From Bradyrhizobium rifense (GTDB taxonomy: Bacteria; Pseudomonadota; Alphaproteobacteria; Rhizobiales; Xanthobacteraceae), in assembly GCF_008123425.1 (NCBI RefSeq), contig NZ_VSSS01000068.1, positions 1 through 64,000 of the forward strand: 64,000 nucleotides of DNA. Reading direction: 5' to 3'. The position numbers and the translations under genes are program-made. Position 1 is the stretch's first letter; each line of letters begins with the position of its first letter. Shown in pieces: positions 15,267 through 24,901 of this stretch. The notes under the pieces are model-generated. The model was not told where the DNA came from. It saw nothing but the letters and a program-made list of their open reading frames with translations, and made no database searches.

Positions 15267-15575
15267 ATGAAGTTGGTGAAGACCTCTGCAATCGCATGCG
15301 CCCTCTCGGCCCTCATTGTGACACCCGTTCTCGCGCAAGGTACGTCGTCTGGCGCCAGGCCTGGCGGCACCGTGCAAAGCAAACCCATGCAAGGCAGCAC
15401 GATGGGCAGCGGCGACGAGGGGATGAGCGCCCAGCCGGGCGCGGCGGGCGAGACGACGGGCATGAAGTCGACGAAGGGCACCAGGGGTACGGTTGGCACC
15501 ACAGGCAGTGCTGCGCACAAAGGGGCCGCCGACGATTCCGCGACGGGCGGCGCTGCCACGGGCAAGCGCTATTAG
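15267..15575 (+). CDS. small exported Gly/Ser/Thr-rich protein of unknown function
   Basis: The protein has 102 residues. A clear Sec signal (MKLVKTSAIACALSALIVTP, cleaved after VLAQ) precedes a mature part of low complexity, rich in Gly, Ser, Thr, Ala and Met with no Cys. It is probably a disordered periplasmic protein. The ATG at 15267 has CAGGAG upstream. Such proteins are common in Bradyrhizobium. No function is recognised. A strong terminator follows. Confidence 0.7.
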   Translation: MKLVKTSAIACALSALIVTPVLAQGTSSGARPGGTVQSKPMQGSTMGSGDEGMSAQPGAAGETTGMKSTKGTRGTVGTTGSAAHKGAADDSATGGAATGKRY

Positions 15576-15593
15576 CCAATGGAGTGAAACGGC

Positions 15594-15627
15594 AGAACTC
15601 CGGTCGCCCTGCGGCCGGAGTTCTTTT
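15594..15627 (+). terminator. intrinsic terminator
   Basis: AGAACTCCGG (15594-15603) pairs with CCGGAGTTCT (15615-15624), followed by TTT. It ends the small exported gene and may also serve the convergent arfB gene. Confidence 0.8.
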
Positions 15628-15637
15628 GCTGTGCCTG

Positions 15638-16054
15638 CTAGTCGTCGAAACCGCGCCCGCGCTTGGACTTGACGTCGCTGCGGCGCTTCTTGCCGTCGAG
15701 CCGGCGTTGCTTGGAGGCAAAGGTCGGCCGCGTCGCGCGGCGCGGCGTTGGCCGGATCATCGCTTCGCTCAGGATCTCGACGAGTCGGTCGATGGCGTCC
15801 TGCCGGTTGCGTTCCTGGGTGCGGAAGCGCTGGGCGTGGATCACGATCACGCCGTCCTTGGTCATGCGCTGGCCGGCGATGCGGGCAAGCCGGATCGCCG
15901 CATCCTCCGGGATGGTCAGCTTGCGCGTGTCGAAGCGCAGCTGGGCCGAGGTCGACACCTTGTTGACGTTCTGCCCGCCCGGGCCGGAGGCGCGGACAAA
16001 GGCGATCTCGATGTCGTCCTCGTCGATGACGAGATCGCGGGATATCCGCAGCAT
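15638..16054 (-). CDS. arfB: alternative ribosome-rescue factor / peptidyl-tRNA hydrolase
   Basis: A 138-residue protein of the RF-1-like class. The catalytic loop GPGGQNVNKVST holds the universal GGQ. The C-terminal tail is strongly basic (SKQRRLDGKKRRSDVKSKRGRGF), as needed to enter the empty mRNA channel of stalled ribosomes. It lacks codon-recognition domains, so it is ArfB/YaeJ, not RF1 or RF2. The ATG at 16054 (MLRISRDLVIDEDDIEI) fits the family start. Confidence 0.92.
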   Translation of the reverse strand: MLRISRDLVIDEDDIEIAFVRASGPGGQNVNKVSTSAQLRFDTRKLTIPEDAAIRLARIAGQRMTKDGVIVIHAQRFRTQERNRQDAIDRLVEILSEAMIRPTPRRATRPTFASKQRRLDGKKRRSDVKSKRGRGFDD

Positions 16055-16169
16055 GATGGCACCATTCGTGATGTCCGGACATATCGCGGACGCCCATTTT
16101 CGGCAATGGTGCATCTGGAAACGCAAATGGCCGGGCGAGCCCGGCCATTTCAGGAAACGTCAGGTGACG

Positions 16170-17543
16170 TCAGTTCGACTTGGTCGCCGGTGCGGCGGCC
16201 GGCTGCGCGGCGGCCTGCGGGGCGCGGCCGACGATGACAGTCAAAAGCCCCTGGCCCCACAGCCGCTTGGCGGCGGCCTTGGCGTCGTCCAGCGTCACCG
16301 CGTCGACAATGCCGTTGCGCTTCTCGATATAGTCGATCGGCAGCTTGTCCTGCTGATATTGCAGCAGCGCCTGCGCGAGCTTCGAGGAGGTGTCGAGCGC
16401 CAGCATCTGCGAGCCCTTGAGGTACGACTTGGCCTCGTCGAGCTCCTTCTGCGTCGGGCCCTCGTCGGCGATCCGGCGCACTTCCTTCTCGATGGCATCC
16501 ATGGTGTCGCCGGCGCGATCGGCGCGGGTGCCGGTGTTGCCGATGAAGACCGCCGAATGCTCCATCCAGAGCAGCGATTCGAACACCGAATAAGCCAGCC
16601 CGCGCTTCTCGCGGACCTCGCGATAAAGCCGCGAGGACAATCCACCGCCGCCGAGGATATGGTTGACGACGTAGGCCGCCATGAAGTTCGGATCGCTGCG
16701 CTTCACGCCGGGACCGCCGAAGGTGATCACGGTCTGCGGCACGTCGAGCGGCACGAACGCGCGCTGCGGCGGCTTTGCGGCCTCGACGTCGGGGACCGGC
16801 GTCAGAGTGGCTTTGGCAGGCAGGCTGCCAAACGTGTGGTCGAGCAACTTGCCGAGGGTGGCCGGATCGACGTCGCCGACCACTGCGATCTTGAGTGTGT
16901 CCTTGGCAAGGTTGCGCCCGACGTAATCCTTCATGTCGGCAACCGTAATGGTCGGAACGCTCTCCAGCGTGCCGGTGGTCTGCTGCCCGTAAGGGTGATC
17001 GCCGAACGCCATCTCCAGGAATTTGCGGCTCGCGAGCGAGCTCGGGTTGGTGGTGTCGCGGCGCAGGCCCGAGATGACCTGCGAGCGGATGCGCTCGACG
17101 TCGGCGATGTCGAAATGCGGGGAGGTCAGCGATGAGCGCAACAGGTCGAAAGCCTCGTCCTTGTTGTCGCGGAGCATGCGCAGGCTGCCGCGGAAAGTAT
17201 CGCGGGTCGCGCTGAAGGAAAGCTCGATGGCGCGGCGGTCGAGCCGCTCATGGAACGTCTTGGAATCGAGATCGCCGGAGCCCTCGTCGAGGAGGTCGCC
17301 GACCAGATTGGCGACGCCGGACTTGTCCTTGGGATCCTGCGCCGAGCCGCCGGCAAAGGAATATTCCATAGCGATCAGCGGCACGGTCGCGTCCTGGACG
17401 AACCAGGCCTCGATGCCGCCCGGCGAGACCAGGTGCTGGATCTTTGCCGCCGCCTGCGAGGGCGAGACTGAGGCAAGCGCGAGTGCCGCGCCGGTGGCGA
17501 CGGACAGTGCGAACTGACGTGCACGAAGGAAGGGATGGGTCAC
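16170..17543 (-). CDS. M16-family zinc-peptidase homologue, probably non-catalytic subunit
   Basis: A 457-residue protein with a signal peptide (cleaved near SQAAA). It keeps the pitrilysin fold, but the HxxEH zinc motif is replaced by LVGDLLDEGSG, so it cannot bind zinc in the usual way. The second half holds the R/Y pair region (GGGGLSSRLYREVREKRGLAYSV) typical of the partner subunit. It starts at a GTG overlapping the TGA of the catalytic partner (GTGA), so the two are translationally coupled and likely form a heterodimer in the periplasm. Confidence 0.88.
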   Translation of the reverse strand: MTHPFLRARQFALSVATGAALALASVSPSQAAAKIQHLVSPGGIEAWFVQDATVPLIAMEYSFAGGSAQDPKDKSGVANLVGDLLDEGSGDLDSKTFHERLDRRAIELSFSATRDTFRGSLRMLRDNKDEAFDLLRSSLTSPHFDIADVERIRSQVISGLRRDTTNPSSLASRKFLEMAFGDHPYGQQTTGTLESVPTITVADMKDYVGRNLAKDTLKIAVVGDVDPATLGKLLDHTFGSLPAKATLTPVPDVEAAKPPQRAFVPLDVPQTVITFGGPGVKRSDPNFMAAYVVNHILGGGGLSSRLYREVREKRGLAYSVFESLLWMEHSAVFIGNTGTRADRAGDTMDAIEKEVRRIADEGPTQKELDEAKSYLKGSQMLALDTSSKLAQALLQYQQDKLPIDYIEKRNGIVDAVTLDDAKAAAKRLWGQGLLTVIVGRAPQAAAQPAAAPATKSN

Positions 17544-18934
17544 GAACGCTTCTCCTCGCGCTTGGCAGCGGTGCTGGTGTCCTTAATCAGATAGCCGGTC
17601 ACCGAGCGCTTCTTCTCGAGCCATTTTTGCGCGGCTTCACGGACCTGCTCGGCGGTGACGGCGCGGATGCGGTCCGGCCAGCTTCGGATGTCTTCGATCG
17701 ACAGGCCTGTGGTCAGTGCGCCGCCATACCAGCGCGCCAGCACGGCCTGATTGTCCTGGGCGTAGATCGCCTCCGCGATGAGCTGGGTCTTGACCCGCTC
17801 GAGATCCTCGGCGCGGATCGGGTTCGCAATGACGTCCGCGATGACGCCGTCGATGACCTGCTCGATGTCTGCGAAGGTGACACCGGATTTCGGCGAAGCC
17901 GAGATCATGAATTGGGTCGGGTCAAGCGAGGTGCTCGAATAGCTGGCGCTGGCGGAGACCGCGAGCGGCTTGTCGACCACGAGCGCGCGGTAGAGATAGG
18001 AGTTGCTGCCGCTGCCCATCAACTGCGCCAGCACGTCGAGCGCGGCGCTCTCGCCGGCCGCGGCCGTCGTCGCCGAGGGCACCAGGTAAAAGCGGCGAAG
18101 GCTCGGCTGTTCGACGCGCGGGTCGGACAGCGTGACGGTGCGCGGTGCCGCCGGCTCCGGCTCCTGCGGGCGGATGCGCTGCGCGGGGATCGCGGGCTGG
18201 GCCGGGATCGGGCCGAAATTGCGTTCGACCAGCGGGCGCACGTCGGCGGCCTCGACGTCGCCGGCGATCACCAGGATCGCGTTGTTCGGCGCGTAGAAGC
18301 GGCGATAGAAGGCGAGTGCGTCCTCGCGATTGAGCTTCTCGATCTCCTGGTGCCAGCCGATCACCGGCCGGCCATAGGGATGGTTGAGGTAGAGCGCGGC
18401 CATGACCTGCTCGTTGAGGCGCGCGTCCGGGCTGTTGGCGACGCGCATGTTGTACTCTTCGAGCACGACGTCGCGCTCGGGCAACACATTCTCGTCCTTG
18501 AGGATCAGGCCGGTCATGCGGTCGGCCTCGAACTCCATCATGCTCGGCAATTGCTCGCGCGGCACGCGCTGGTAGTAGTTGGTGTAGTCGACCGAGGTCG
18601 AGGCGTTCTCGTTGCCGCCGACGCGGAGCACGGTCTGCGAGAACTCGCCGACCGGATGCTTCTCCGTACCCTTGAACATCAGATGCTCGAGGAAATGGGC
18701 GAGGCCGGATTTGCCCGGCGTCTCGTCGGCCGAACCGACCTTGTACCAGATCATCTCCGTGACCACGGGTGTGCGGTGGTCAGGGATCACCACGACCTGG
18801 AGGCCATTGCTGAGCGTGAAGCTGGCGGGCGGCGCAGACGTGACCGTCGTCTGGGCGAGTGCGCTGCCGACGGATAAAGCAGATGTCGAGAGCAGCGCGG
18901 CGAAGAGGCAGGCAACCGATCGGTGTGAGGACAT
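17540..18934 (-). CDS. M16-family zinc metallopeptidase, catalytic subunit
   Basis: A 464-residue protein. The signal peptide ends near GSALA-QTTV. The inverted zinc motif HFLEH is seen in GLAHFLEHLMFKGT, with the third ligand Glu downstream in ERDVVLEEYNMR. It is the active partner of the inactive subunit that follows. Substrates are unknown; paired M16 proteases often degrade small peptides. The ATG at 18934 (MSSHRSVACLF) begins the signal peptide; an upstream in-frame start would add 16 residues. Confidence 0.9.
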   Translation of the reverse strand: MSSHRSVACLFAALLSTSALSVGSALAQTTVTSAPPASFTLSNGLQVVVIPDHRTPVVTEMIWYKVGSADETPGKSGLAHFLEHLMFKGTEKHPVGEFSQTVLRVGGNENASTSVDYTNYYQRVPREQLPSMMEFEADRMTGLILKDENVLPERDVVLEEYNMRVANSPDARLNEQVMAALYLNHPYGRPVIGWHQEIEKLNREDALAFYRRFYAPNNAILVIAGDVEAADVRPLVERNFGPIPAQPAIPAQRIRPQEPEPAAPRTVTLSDPRVEQPSLRRFYLVPSATTAAAGESAALDVLAQLMGSGSNSYLYRALVVDKPLAVSASASYSSTSLDPTQFMISASPKSGVTFADIEQVIDGVIADVIANPIRAEDLERVKTQLIAEAIYAQDNQAVLARWYGGALTTGLSIEDIRSWPDRIRAVTAEQVREAAQKWLEKKRSVTGYLIKDTSTAAKREEKRS

Positions 18935-19127
18935 CACGATCCTTGTGAAAGCCCGGACGTTGATGTCCGGGCGTGAAAGCACGGCATGCTACACCGCGCG
19001 GCTTTGAGCTTCGGGTCACGAAGCAGAGAACGCGGTCAAGTTGTACTTAAAAATAGGTCATCTGCCGCGTCCCGCCTACACCGGACGATTGCGGCGGGTC
19101 CACGCCTGCGTGCGATGGGCAAGGAGC

Positions 19128-19859
19128 CTATTGCTCCTTTTCCTTACCCGACCTGACGTCGAAATAGGTCCGCCGCGACTTATCCTCGCCGGTACCATAG
19201 GCATAGTTCGACGAAGGCGTCTGATATCCCGGCGGCGGCTCGGTCAGAGACTGACGCGGCGGCTCGGCCGTGAATTGCTTGGCTTCGTCCTTGTTGTTCG
19301 AAAACATCTTGAACAGGCCGCCGGTATAACCGAGCTCGGCCGGGCTCATCGTCGGGTGGTTGGTGTTGGAGCCAGGCTGGATCGGATCATTGATGGTCTT
19401 ATCGGGGCCGGCCGTCCTGTGGGCGTCCAATTCGGCGGGCGACAGCGGGCGGGCGTTTTGCAAGTATTCCGCTTGCTTGTTGCCTGCCTTCTTCCGCGCA
19501 GCGATGGCCTCCTTGCGGCGCTTCTCGTCGGGATCCTTCGGCCAGTTCGGGGCATCCTTGGCCTCAGCGCCGGCGGGCGGCGGCAGGTCGAGCTTGGGCG
19601 GCACCACCAGCGGCGAGCGCTCGCGGTACTCGATGCCCTTCTTTTCCATGCTCTTGCCGCCGATGCCGGACATCAGATTGTCGATGAGCTTCTCTTCGAA
19701 GGTCATGTCGTCGTCATCGTCGCCATCGTCACCGGCGCGGACCGGGCCTGCCGACATGACGAGGCCGATGCCGAGGGCTGCGGCTGACAATTTCAGCGCC
19801 AACCAAAATCCCCGCCGGGCGTCTCGGCCGATCGAACCGCTGGTCTCGGAGCTGCGCAT
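19128..19859 (-). CDS. exported protein of unknown function, rich in charged and Pro residues
   Basis: A 243-residue protein. After a basic start, a hydrophobic stretch LALKLSAAALGIGLVMSAG ends near PVRAG, and the mature part begins with an Asp run (GDDGDDDDDMTFEEKLID). The rest is hydrophilic, with Pro-rich segments and several Tyr near the end. No domain is recognised. It looks like a conserved Bradyrhizobium/Rhodopseudomonas protein anchored in or exported through the inner membrane. Confidence 0.7.
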   Translation of the reverse strand: MRSSETSGSIGRDARRGFWLALKLSAAALGIGLVMSAGPVRAGDDGDDDDDMTFEEKLIDNLMSGIGGKSMEKKGIEYRERSPLVVPPKLDLPPPAGAEAKDAPNWPKDPDEKRRKEAIAARKKAGNKQAEYLQNARPLSPAELDAHRTAGPDKTINDPIQPGSNTNHPTMSPAELGYTGGLFKMFSNNKDEAKQFTAEPPRQSLTEPPPGYQTPSSNYAYGTGEDKSRRTYFDVRSGKEKEQ

Positions 19860-19969
19860 GCCTGTACCTGTTCCATAATGTGGCAGTCTTGATGATGCCG
19901 GTCTTGCCGCGGCTCGCGCGACCACCCCTCGCCAAGCAAGGTTCCGCCTCCGGTCCGTATCGGCCGGGA

Positions 19970-20464
19970 TCAGGGCGCTTTTGCGGCGGGTACCCCCAGG
20001 AAGGAATCATACAATAGGGCCGCGACCCCAGCAACGATGGCCACGTCTGCCAGATTGAAGACGTACCAATTATAGGTATTTCCGCCGATTTCGATGTGGA
20101 ACAGGGCGAAATCGACCACCGCGCCATAGGCCAGGCGGTCGATGCCGTTGCCGATGGCGCCGCCGATGATCAGTCCCAGGGCCATCGTGGCGAGCCGGGT
20201 CTGCGACCGCGCCATCCAGATCGCGAGCGCAATCACTGCGATGACCTTCACCGCCATCAGCGCGAGCTGCGCGGCCTGACCGTCGTTCTGGAGCCAGCCG
20301 AAGCTGATCCCGATGTTCCAGGCCAGCACCAGGTCGAAGAACGGCGTCACCTTCACCACGCCGCGGCGGGCAAGGTCGAACCCGTTCAGCAGCCAGAGCT
20401 TTGAGACCTGGTCGGTCACGAGCGTGACCAATGCCGCGAGGATGCCGGCGCGGAGCGGGGTCAT
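19970..20464 (-). CDS. lspA: prolipoprotein signal peptidase (signal peptidase II)
   Basis: A 164-residue membrane protein with four hydrophobic segments. The two catalytic Asp lie in GNGIDRLAYGAVVDF and FNLADVAIVAG. It cleaves diacylglyceryl-modified lipoproteins before the lipobox Cys, so it acts in the inner membrane. It starts nine bases after the ileS stop. The ileS-lspA pair is conserved in bacteria. Confidence 0.96.
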   Translation of the reverse strand: MTPLRAGILAALVTLVTDQVSKLWLLNGFDLARRGVVKVTPFFDLVLAWNIGISFGWLQNDGQAAQLALMAVKVIAVIALAIWMARSQTRLATMALGLIIGGAIGNGIDRLAYGAVVDFALFHIEIGGNTYNWYVFNLADVAIVAGVAALLYDSFLGVPAAKAP

Positions 20465-20473
20465 GGGCTGGGA

Positions 20474-23400
20474 TCAGACGCTCACACCCAACGCCTTCCA
20501 TTCGCGCAGCGCCTTGGCGTCGCGCGGGGTGACGTCGGGATATTCTGGGTCTTCCCCCACGGTCGGCGAGATCTTCCAGGAGCGGGCGCATTTGGTGCCG
20601 ACGGCCTTCTCCACCACGACCGCGACGCCGGGCACGGCATCAAGACGGAAAGCCGCGGCCGGCGCTTCGCCCTCGCGCACCTCGTAGTTCGAGGTGATGC
20701 AGATCTCGGCGAGATCGGTGTCGAACAAGGTCGCCAGCATGTCGCGCGCGGCGACATAGATCACCGGCGAGGCCTCGAGCGAGGAGCCGATGTTCTTGGC
20801 GGCACGTTCGAGCTCCAGCGCGCCCGTGACGACGCGGCGGACATTGCGGATGGTCTCCCACTTCGCGGCGAGCTTGTCGTCGTGGAATTGCTCGAGGCCT
20901 TCCGGGAACAGCGTCAGATGCACCGATGCTTCGGCATCCGGCTTGTACATGCGCCAGCCTTCCTCGGCGGTGAAGCTCAGCACTGGCGCCAGCCATTTCA
21001 GGATTGAATTGCACAGCAGGTCGATCGTGGTCAGCGCCGCCTTGCGTGTCAGGGAGGACGGCGGATCGCAATAGAGCGTGTCCTTGCGGATATCGAAATA
21101 GAACGCCGACAGCTCGCTGTTCAGGAACGCCGACAGCGTCGCCACCACGTTCTTGAAGTCGAACGTCTCATAGGCCTTGCGGACCAATTCGGCACGGAGC
21201 GCAAGCTCGTGCAGCATCAGCCGCTCGAGCTCGGGCATCTCGGCAGGAGCGACCGCGTCGGCCGGCTTGTAATGATGCAGCGTGCCGAGCATCCAGCGCA
21301 CGGTGTTGCGCAGCTTGCGGTAGGTCTCGACCGTGTTCTTCAGGATCTCGGGGCCGATGCGCTGATCGTCGGTGTAGTCGCAGGACGCGACCCAGAGTCG
21401 CAGGATGTCGGCGCCGGATTCCTTGATGACGGCCTGCGGCTCGATGGTATTGCCGAGCGACTTCGACATCTTGCGGCCGTCCTCGGCCTGGGTGAAGCCG
21501 TGCGTCAGCACGATGTCGTAGGGCGCGCGACCGCGGGTGCCGCAGCTCTCCAGCAGCGAGGAGTGGAACCAGCCGCGATGCTGGTCCGAGCCTTCGAGAT
21601 ACATGACGGTGTCGGTCCCGCCGTCGACCTTGCGCTTGATGCCGGCAAGGCCGGGGAATTGCACGGGGTCTTCGAGCACGAAGGCGTGCGTCGAGCCGGA
21701 ATCGAACCAGACGTCGAGAATGTCGTCGACCTTCTGCCAATCCTCGTTCGCGCGTGAGCCCAGGAAGCGCTCGCGCGCGCCTGTCGCGTACCAGGCATCC
21801 GCTCCTTCCTTTTCGAAGGCATCGCCGATGCGGGTGTTGACGGCCTCGTCCTGGAGGATATCGGCCGAGCCGTCGCCCTTCTCGCGGACGAACACGGCGA
21901 TCGGCACGCCCCAGGCGCGCTGACGCGAGATCACCCAGTCGGGACGGGCCTCGATCATGCCGTTGATGCGGTTCTCGCCCGAAGGCGGCACCCATTGCGT
22001 CACCGAGATCGCGTGCAGTGCGCGGGCGCGCAGCGTGTCGCCGGACTTGGTCTTGCCGTCGGTCGCAATGTCCTTGTCCATCGCGATGAACCATTGCGGC
22101 GTATTGCGGAAGATCACCGGCTTCTTCGAGCGCCAGGAATGCGGATATTGATGCTTGAGCCGGCCGCGCGCGAGCAGCATGCCCCTCTCGACGAGCGCCT
22201 TGATCACGGCCTCGTTGGCATCGCCCTTTTCACCCTTGTCGTTGATGACGCGCTTGCCGGCGAAGCCGGGCGCGTGGTCGGTATAGGCGCCGTTCTCGTC
22301 GACGGTGTAGGGGATCGCGCTGCTGATGCCGCGGGCATCGAGCTCGCGGGTATTCACCGTCCAGACGTCGAAGTCTTCGCGGCCATGGCTGGGCGCGGTG
22401 TGCACGAAGCCGGTGCCGGTGTCGTCGGTGACATGGTCGCCGGACAGCAGCGGCACGATGAAGTCATAGCCGCCGGCAAGGCCCTTCAGCGGATGGGCGC
22501 ATTCGATTGCGTCCATGGTGTCGCCGGGGATGTCGCGCACCTTCTCAAAGGCAGTGACACGCGCTTGCTTGAAAACCTCTGCGGCGAGCGCATCGGCGAG
22601 GATCAGGAGATCGCCGGTCTTGGCCCAATTGTCGGCCGGGGCGTCGGTCACCTTGTAGAGGCCATAGGCGATCTTCGGCGAGAACGAGATCGCGCGGTTG
22701 CCCGGCAGCGTCCAGGGCGTGGTGGTCCAGATCACGACGCTGGCCGAGGCCAGCGCGCCATGCGCGGGCGAGGTGACCGGGAATTTCACCCAGACCATGT
22801 CGGACGTGTAGTCCTCGTATTCGACCTCGGCTTCGGCGAGCGCGGTCTTCTCGACCACGCTCCACATCACGGGCTTGGAGCCGCGATACAGTGTGCCGTT
22901 AGCGGCGAACTTCATCAGCTCGCGCGCGATCTGGGCTTCGGCCGGATAGTTCATGGTGGCGTAGGGATGAGCCCAGTCGCCGATCACGCCGAGACGCTTG
23001 AACTCCTCGCGCTGCACGTTGAGCCAGTGCGTGGCGTAGGCGCGGCACTCCTTGCGGAAGTCGATCATCGCGGTGCTGTCGCGGAAGTCGGGCTTCTGCT
23101 TGCCCTTCTTGCGATAGTGCTCTTCCTCGACCTTCCATTCGATCGGCAGGCCGTGGCAGTCCCAGCCCGGCACGTAGTTGGAATCGAAGCCGAGCATCTG
23201 CTGGCTCTTGGTGACGAGATCCTTGAGGATCTTGTTCAGCGCCGTGCCGATGTGGATGTTGCCGTTGGCATAGGGCGGGCCATCATGCAGCACGAACTTG
23301 GCGCGGCCCTTCGCGCTCTCGCGCAGCTTCTCGTAGAGGCCGATCTCATACCAGCGCTTGAGGATCTCCGGCTCGCGCTGCGGCAGCCCGGCGCGCATCG

Positions 23401-23482
23401 GGAATTCGGTCTGCGGCAGGAACAGGGTCTTTGAATAGTCTTTGGCGTCGGAATTTTGGGACTTCTGCGGCTTTTCGGACAT
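20474..23482 (-). CDS. ileS: isoleucine-tRNA ligase
   Basis: A 1002-residue class I synthetase that charges tRNA-Ile. The HIGH motif is HIGT (77-80) in GNIHIGTAL, and KMSKS starts at residue 671 in DGRKMSKSLGN. The editing domain (connective peptide 1) lies between. The C-terminal zinc finger of bacterial type-1 enzymes is eroded: only KCARSW remains of the first Cys pair, and the last CxxC is replaced by TPRDAKAL. The start at 23482 (MSEKPQKSQNSDAKDYSKTLFLP) is preferred over one 66 bases upstream. Confidence 0.96.
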   Translation of the reverse strand: MSEKPQKSQNSDAKDYSKTLFLPQTEFPMRAGLPQREPEILKRWYEIGLYEKLRESAKGRAKFVLHDGPPYANGNIHIGTALNKILKDLVTKSQQMLGFDSNYVPGWDCHGLPIEWKVEEEHYRKKGKQKPDFRDSTAMIDFRKECRAYATHWLNVQREEFKRLGVIGDWAHPYATMNYPAEAQIARELMKFAANGTLYRGSKPVMWSVVEKTALAEAEVEYEDYTSDMVWVKFPVTSPAHGALASASVVIWTTTPWTLPGNRAISFSPKIAYGLYKVTDAPADNWAKTGDLLILADALAAEVFKQARVTAFEKVRDIPGDTMDAIECAHPLKGLAGGYDFIVPLLSGDHVTDDTGTGFVHTAPSHGREDFDVWTVNTRELDARGISSAIPYTVDENGAYTDHAPGFAGKRVINDKGEKGDANEAVIKALVERGMLLARGRLKHQYPHSWRSKKPVIFRNTPQWFIAMDKDIATDGKTKSGDTLRARALHAISVTQWVPPSGENRINGMIEARPDWVISRQRAWGVPIAVFVREKGDGSADILQDEAVNTRIGDAFEKEGADAWYATGARERFLGSRANEDWQKVDDILDVWFDSGSTHAFVLEDPVQFPGLAGIKRKVDGGTDTVMYLEGSDQHRGWFHSSLLESCGTRGRAPYDIVLTHGFTQAEDGRKMSKSLGNTIEPQAVIKESGADILRLWVASCDYTDDQRIGPEILKNTVETYRKLRNTVRWMLGTLHHYKPADAVAPAEMPELERLMLHELALRAELVRKAYETFDFKNVVATLSAFLNSELSAFYFDIRKDTLYCDPPSSLTRKAALTTIDLLCNSILKWLAPVLSFTAEEGWRMYKPDAEASVHLTLFPEGLEQFHDDKLAAKWETIRNVRRVVTGALELERAAKNIGSSLEASPVIYVAARDMLATLFDTDLAEICITSNYEVREGEAPAAAFRLDAVPGVAVVVEKAVGTKCARSWKISPTVGEDPEYPDVTPRDAKALREWKALGVSV

Positions 23483-23701
23483 GAGGCTGACTGGCTCGGA
23501 ATGGCGCGGGAACGGATGGCGATGCGGAATCGCGGGGTGAAACGACAAAATCCCGGTCTTGCGCCGAGCCTCTAGGCTCAGGCGGAAGCCGGGCCGCTAA
23601 TCCCTATGATGCGCCGCGAAAACATGGGCTCTCCATAGCAGGGGGCCAAGGGAAGCGCAAAAGGTAGAAGCGCAAAGGTCCGGCGGGCCGGCCTTGAGCC
23701 C

Positions 23702-24673
23702 TCAATCGACGGTCCCGAGCCGCGGAAACGCGTCCGGGGCGGCGGCCAGCATGGCGCGGGCGCGGGCGGAATCGTCGTCCATCTGGCGGACCAGGGCATC
23801 GATATCGTTGAATTTCAGCTCCTCGCGGATGAAGCCGACAAAGGCGCAGTCCAGCGCCTGCCCGTAGAGGTCGCCCTTGAAGTCGAACAGGAAGATCTCG
23901 AGCAGCGGCGCGCCATTATCAAAGGTCGGCCGACGGCCGAAGCTCGCCACCCCGTTCAGACGCTCAGGCCCGCGGCCGACCCGCACGGCATAGATGCCGT
24001 GCTTCAGGCCGCAATTGGCATCGAGCCGGATGTTGGCGGTGGGATAGCCGAGGTCGCGGCCGCGCTTCTCGCCATGAATGACCTCACCGGTGATGAACCA
24101 GGGCGCGCCCAGCATGGTGGTGGCCTCGTCGAGCTGTCCCTCGGCGAGCGCGATCCGGATCGCGCTGGAGGAGACCGGCCGCTCATCGATATCGACATGC
24201 GGCTGCACGTCGACCTCGATGCCCAGCCGGGGGGCCTCGTTGACCAAAAGGCCGGGTGAGCCGACGCGTCCTTTGCCGAAATGAAAGTCGTAGCCGACCG
24301 CAATCCCGCTGACGCCGAGGCGCCCGATCAGCTCATGGTGAATGAAGTCTTGCGCGGTGGTCCCGGCGCGGGCCTTGTCGAAGGTCATGACCACGGCACC
24401 GGCAAGCCCGGTCCCGGCCAGAAGCCGCAGCTTGGCGCGTTCGTCCGTTAGGCGAAATTGCGGGGTGTTGGGGCTGAAAAACCGGCGCGGATGCGGCTCG
24501 AAGGTCAGCGCCAGCGCAGGGCGGCCATGCAGTCGGCCCATTTCCAGGGCTGCGGCGATGACGGCCCGGTGGCCAAGATGGACCCCGTCGAAATTGCCCA
24601 TGGCGACCACCGCCCCCTTCAGGATCGCAGAATCCGGCGTGGTATCGCGGATAACGGTAAATTGCGGGGCCAT
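23702..24673 (-). CDS. ribF: bifunctional riboflavin kinase / FAD synthetase
   Basis: A 323-residue protein. The N-terminal nucleotidyltransferase has MGNFDGVHLGHRAV (HxGH-type) and RPVSSSAIR; the C-terminal kinase has GRDLGYPTANI. It turns riboflavin into FMN and then FAD. It is followed by ileS and lspA in the widespread ribF-ileS-lspA order, with 219 bases before ileS. FMN made here is the ligand sensed by the riboswitch before ribH at 50029. Confidence 0.96.
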   Translation of the reverse strand: MAPQFTVIRDTTPDSAILKGAVVAMGNFDGVHLGHRAVIAAALEMGRLHGRPALALTFEPHPRRFFSPNTPQFRLTDERAKLRLLAGTGLAGAVVMTFDKARAGTTAQDFIHHELIGRLGVSGIAVGYDFHFGKGRVGSPGLLVNEAPRLGIEVDVQPHVDIDERPVSSSAIRIALAEGQLDEATTMLGAPWFITGEVIHGEKRGRDLGYPTANIRLDANCGLKHGIYAVRVGRGPERLNGVASFGRRPTFDNGAPLLEIFLFDFKGDLYGQALDCAFVGFIREELKFNDIDALVRQMDDDSARARAMLAAAPDAFPRLGTVD

Positions 24674-24901
24674 CAGGGGAATTCTCGAGCCGGCGGGACC
24701 GGCCGGGACCGTGGCGTGACCCGGCCGATGAAGTCAAGCGGGAGGGTGCGACCGCATTGAACATGATTCAATCTTTCGAAGGCCGCCCCAGTTAACGCGC
24801 TGTTTAACGCCTTGGTGCTAGTCCTTGAAATGTGGAACCGCGGGCTACGGCCCGGCAGGTGCGATTGTAATATTTCCTGGGTTTGCGTTGGGGGAGTCGA
24901 G

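Noticed and set aside
24792..24808. CtrA box in front of cheY
   Set aside because: The half-sites TTAA and TTAAC are eight bases apart instead of seven, so it is kept only as a remark.
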